From NCBI GenBank assembly GCA_902783615.1, contig CACZRQ010000265.1, forward strand, positions 1 through 9,600: 9,600 nt of DNA, given 5' to 3'. Below the pieces are notes generated by a model that saw nothing but the letters and a program-made list of their open reading frames with translations, was not told the DNA's origin and did no database searches. Of this stretch, positions 7,315 to 9,600 are shown piece after piece (the stretch's first letter is position 1; each line of letters opens with the position of its first letter). Both the position numbers and the translations under genes were made by a program. Origin of the DNA: an uncultured Bacteroidales bacterium. Lineage in GTDB: Bacteria; Bacteroidota; Bacteroidia; Bacteroidales; Bacteroidaceae.

Positions 7315-7397
7315 GTATTGAGCTTCGCTCTATTGAGTATTGAGCTTCGCTCAATTGAGTATCGAGCTTCGCTCAATTGAGTATTGAGCTCCGCTCA
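7310..7397. repeat. Four-copy 22-bp tandem array of short palindromes
   Basis: Four contiguous 22-bp units begin at 7310, 7332, 7354 and 7376. They differ by single bases: T for A at the end of unit 1, a T-to-C change in unit 3, and a T-to-C change in the loop of unit 4. Each unit carries TTGAGC-TTC-GCTCAA or a near copy. The stems at 7339-7355 and 7383-7399 are perfect 7-bp stems; units 1 and 3 have one mismatch. The unit junctions also form CTCAATTGAG palindromes (7350-7359, 7372-7381), so alternative pairings exist. The array includes the M16 stop codon and fills most of the 105-bp gap before the permease gene. After it come an ATTGACG heptad (7398-7404) and A/T-rich DNA to the ATG. No T-run follows any stem, so it does not look like an ordinary terminator. 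Confidence 0.9.
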
Positions 7398-7419
7398 ATT
7401 GACGATTAATATTGATTAC

Positions 7420-8904
7420 ATGAATCTATATTTAGAATTACGGCGCCACGATAAGCTGAGCACCAAGCGCAGTCCGTTTTACGAGCAGAGCCAGATAGCA
7501 CAATTCTTTGTGTATCTGGCTGCTGCCTTCTACGTTTGCTACCTCATCTTCTTTGGCGTGTTGTTCGCCTTCCTCATGCAAGACGAGGCGGTGGAACCTT
7601 ATCACATCATCAATAAGGGATTGTTCATCTTCTTCATCATTGATTTTCTGATGAGGTTTGGCTTCCAGCAGCTCCCCACGCAGGAGATGAAGCCATATAT
7701 GCTGTTGCCCATCAAGCGAAACAGCGTGATCGACGTACTGCTGATACGTTCGGCACTGAGTTACTTCAACCTGTTCTGGCTGTTCTTCTTCGTGCCGTTC
7801 GCCATATTGACCGTAGCGAAGTTCTATGGCATGTGGGGCGTGTTCACCTATTGCTTCGGCATCTGGCTCTTGGCTGTGGCCAACAACTACTGGTACCAGC
7901 TGTGCAAGTTGCTGCTGGGTGAGAAGATCTGGTGGTTCCTGCTGCCAGTGGCTTTCTGGGGAGGCATCATCGGTTTGGCGTTTCTGGACGATAGCCCCAT
8001 CTACGACTTCCACATGAATCTGGGAGAAGGGTTCATCACCAGTAATATCCTGACCTTCTTGGGCGTATTGGCGCTGATAGCTGTGCTGTTCCTCATCAAC
8101 CGTTGGCTGATTGGCAAGCTGATGTATGCCGAGATGAACAAGGTGGCCGACACGCAGGTGAAGCATGTCCGTGAGTATAAGTTCTTCGACCGTTTTGGCG
8201 AGATTGGCGAGTATATGCGCCTGGAGCTGAAGATGCTGACGCGCAACAAGGTGAGCCGCCAGCAAATGATCTCCATCTCTTGCATCGTCATCATGTTCTC
8301 GCTGCTGATTGGCTTCTCCGATGTGTATGATGGTGCTTTCCAGGACTTCCTGATCATCTACAACTTCGTGATTTTCGGCACCATGTTTCTGAGCATGCTG
8401 ATGAGCTTCGAGGGCAACTACATCGACGGACTGATGAGCCGCAAGGAGAGCATCTATACATTGCTGCGGGCCAAGTATTACATCTACTCGGTGGCGATGT
8501 TCATCCCCACCCTGTTCATGTTGCCTGCTGTGTTTACGGGCAAGGTGTCTATCCTCACCTGCCTGGCTTGGCAGCTGTTCACCAACGGAGCCGTGTTCTG
8601 CTGCTTCTTCCAGTTGGCGGTGTACAACAACCGCACCATCCCCATGAACGAGAAGATGACCAACCGCAACTATGCCGGTTCGGGCAAGCAAAACATCATC
8701 GCTTTCGTGGCTATGGGTGTGCCTATACTCATTGGCTTTGCACTGAAAGGTCTGGTGGGCGAAACATGGACGGCATTGATTGTGATGCTGGTGGGCATTG
8801 CATTCATCGCCACCTCCAACCTGTGGATCATGAATGTGTATCGCCGCTTCATGAAGCGCAGATACATCAACATGGAGGGGTTCCGCGACTCACGGCAGAA
8901 ATGA
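7420..8904 (+). CDS. ABC transporter permease, DUF5687-like
   Basis: 494 aa from the ATG at 7420. A TTG at 7384 is also in frame but lies inside the repeat array, so I prefer the ATG. The protein is polytopic: hydrophobic segments near residues 25-52, 66-80, 108-131, 134-154, 170-186, 211-230, 285-302, 313-334, 356-376, 380-401, 425-445 and 450-470 suggest about 12 membrane helices, with a basic C-terminus (MKRRYINMEGFRDSRQK). Length, composition and the ATPase gene 31 bp downstream fit the DUF5687 group of ABC-2-like permeases found in Bacteroidota; I assign this from memory of the family. The two halves look related: YLELRRHDKLSTK (residues 4-16) resembles YMRLELKMLTRNK (265-277), each leading into a membrane segment. 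The substrate is unknown. No promoter box is visible upstream. Confidence 0.85.
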   Translation: MNLYLELRRHDKLSTKRSPFYEQSQIAQFFVYLAAAFYVCYLIFFGVLFAFLMQDEAVEPYHIINKGLFIFFIIDFLMRFGFQQLPTQEMKPYMLLPIKRNSVIDVLLIRSALSYFNLFWLFFFVPFAILTVAKFYGMWGVFTYCFGIWLLAVANNYWYQLCKLLLGEKIWWFLLPVAFWGGIIGLAFLDDSPIYDFHMNLGEGFITSNILTFLGVLALIAVLFLINRWLIGKLMYAEMNKVADTQVKHVREYKFFDRFGEIGEYMRLELKMLTRNKVSRQQMISISCIVIMFSLLIGFSDVYDGAFQDFLIIYNFVIFGTMFLSMLMSFEGNYIDGLMSRKESIYTLLRAKYYIYSVAMFIPTLFMLPAVFTGKVSILTCLAWQLFTNGAVFCCFFQLAVYNNRTIPMNEKMTNRNYAGSGKQNIIAFVAMGVPILIGFALKGLVGETWTALIVMLVGIAFIATSNLWIMNVYRRFMKRRYINMEGFRDSRQK

Positions 8905-8917
8905 TTGACGATTGACT
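8904..8917 (+). repeat. Two-copy heptad ATTGAC(G/T) at the permease-ATPase junction
   Basis: ATTGACG (8904-8910) and ATTGACT (8911-8917) begin on the last base of the permease stop codon and run into a six-T stretch. The unit is the reverse complement of the CGTCAAT heptad in kdsA. Two copies alone would be weak, but the same unit recurs at other junctions in this window (7398-7404, 3598-3639, 4520-4547). Confidence 0.5.
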
Positions 8918-8935
8918 TTTTTAAGAAACGAGATT

Positions 8936-9600
8936 ATGATAAAGATAGATAATTTATTGAAGAAGTTTGGTGAGAAGAGAGCTGTAGATATCGACAGCTA
9001 CGTCATCAATCAAGGTGATATGCTGGGACTGGTGGGCAACAACGGTGCTGGCAAGACCACCCTTTTCCGTTTGATTCTCGACTTGTTGCAGGCCGACAAT
9101 GGGTTTGTCACCATCGACGACATCGACGTGAGTAAGAGCGAGGACTGGAAGAAGACTACGGGCGAGTTCATCGATGATGGTTTCCTGATTGATTACCTCA
9201 CGCCCGAAGAGTATTTCTACTTCATCGGCAAGATGTACGGACTGAGCAAGCAGGAGGTGGACGAACGGGTCAAGCCTTTCGAGCATTTCATGAATGGTGA
9301 GGTGATTGGACAGAAGAAGTACATCCGCAATTATTCAGCGGGCAACAAGCAGAAGATTGGCATCATCAGTGCCATGATCCACCATCCGCAGTTGCTCATT
9401 CTAGATGAGCCGTTCAACTTCCTGGATCCCACTTCGCAGTCCATCATCAAGCAGTTGCTGAAGAAGTATCACGAGGAGCACAATGCCACCGTCATCATTT
9501 CTTCCCACAACCTGAACCATACGGTTGACATCTGCTCTCGCATCGCCCTGATGGAGCACGGCAAGATCATCCGCGACCTGGTGAATGTAAACAATTCGGC
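8936..9600 (+). CDS. ABC transporter ATP-binding protein (partial, runs off the right edge)
   Basis: About 221 codons are present from the ATG at 8936; the frame is open at the window end, so the gene is truncated by the window and not broken. It is the ATPase partner of the adjacent permease, forming a probable ABC-2-type exporter at the inner membrane. Visible motifs are Walker A GNNGAGKT (residues 34-41), the signature YSAGN (133-137) in place of LSGGQ, Walker B LLILDE (153-158) followed by PFNFLDP with the D-loop, and the H-loop His191 in ISSHN. The Q-loop region (near 75-92, GEFIDDGFLIDYLTPEE) shows no obvious Gln. Catalytic residues are otherwise intact. The 31-bp spacing and lack of a promoter box suggest cotranscription with the permease gene. 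Confidence 0.93.
   Translation, partial: MIKIDNLLKKFGEKRAVDIDSYVINQGDMLGLVGNNGAGKTTLFRLILDLLQADNGFVTIDDIDVSKSEDWKKTTGEFIDDGFLIDYLTPEEYFYFIGKMYGLSKQEVDERVKPFEHFMNGEVIGQKKYIRNYSAGNKQKIGIISAMIHHPQLLILDEPFNFLDPTSQSIIKQLLKKYHEEHNATVIISSHNLNHTVDICSRIALMEHGKIIRDLVNVNNS

Noticed and set aside
7310..7397. CRISPR array
   Set aside because: Units are 22 bp, directly adjacent and near-identical with no unique spacers, and no cas genes are present.
7310..7399. Intrinsic terminator after the M16 gene
   Set aside because: The stems are short (5-7 bp) and none is followed by a T-run.
7384..7419. TTG start for the permease within the repeat array
   Set aside because: The added residues come from repeat DNA, while the ATG at 7420 directly precedes the conserved-looking N-terminus.
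7438..8691. Long open frame (417 codons) on the minus strand opposite the permease gene
   Set aside because: The predicted protein is full of His/Gln/Glu with no recognisable domain or membrane pattern, as expected for the antisense of a hydrophobic gene. The plus strand encodes a coherent polytopic protein.

Overview
This window looks like chromosome from a Bacteroidales bacterium, most likely Prevotellaceae (inference from gene content and style, not a database match). The signs are promoter boxes of the Bacteroidota type (TATCTTTG), no clear Shine-Dalgarno sites, secreted S9 and M16 peptidases with N-terminal signals, a DUF5687-type ABC permease, a MiaA of the divergent type I associate with the two-paralogue Bacteroides arrangement, and A/T-rich heptameric repeats at gene junctions.

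Layout: 1-137 is intergenic DNA holding a pair of inverted G/C-rich palindromes, the right one followed by a T-run. A minus-strand gene (138-2567) encodes a secreted S9 (DPP IV/prolyl oligopeptidase-type) serine peptidase. A compact divergent promoter region (2568-2642) separates it from a plus-strand series: miaA (2643-3557, tRNA isopentenylation), kdsA (3568-4404, Kdo-8-phosphate synthase, metal-dependent type), an M16 zinc peptidase with a signal peptide (4471-7314), a polytopic DUF5687-like ABC permease (7420-8904) and its ATPase (8936 to beyond the right edge).

How the genes may work together: miaA and kdsA are 10 bp apart and probably cotranscribed, though functionally unrelated (tRNA modification and LPS inner-core precursor synthesis). 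The permease and ATPase are 31 bp apart and almost certainly form one ABC exporter of unknown substrate. The M16 peptidase may share their transcript, but 105 bp of mostly repeat DNA lies between.

I see no defence system, prophage, CRISPR array or insertion sequence. The unusual content is repeat DNA: (1) a four-copy 22-bp array between the M16 and permease genes, each unit carrying a short palindrome; (2) a 7-bp repeat that recurs at gene junctions and runs into the reading frames of kdsA and the M16 gene, giving both proteins similar repeat-encoded N-terminal segments; (3) a T8 tract in kdsA where one extra T would put a better-placed ATG in frame; (4) a mirror-symmetric divergent promoter that probably makes miaA leaderless.
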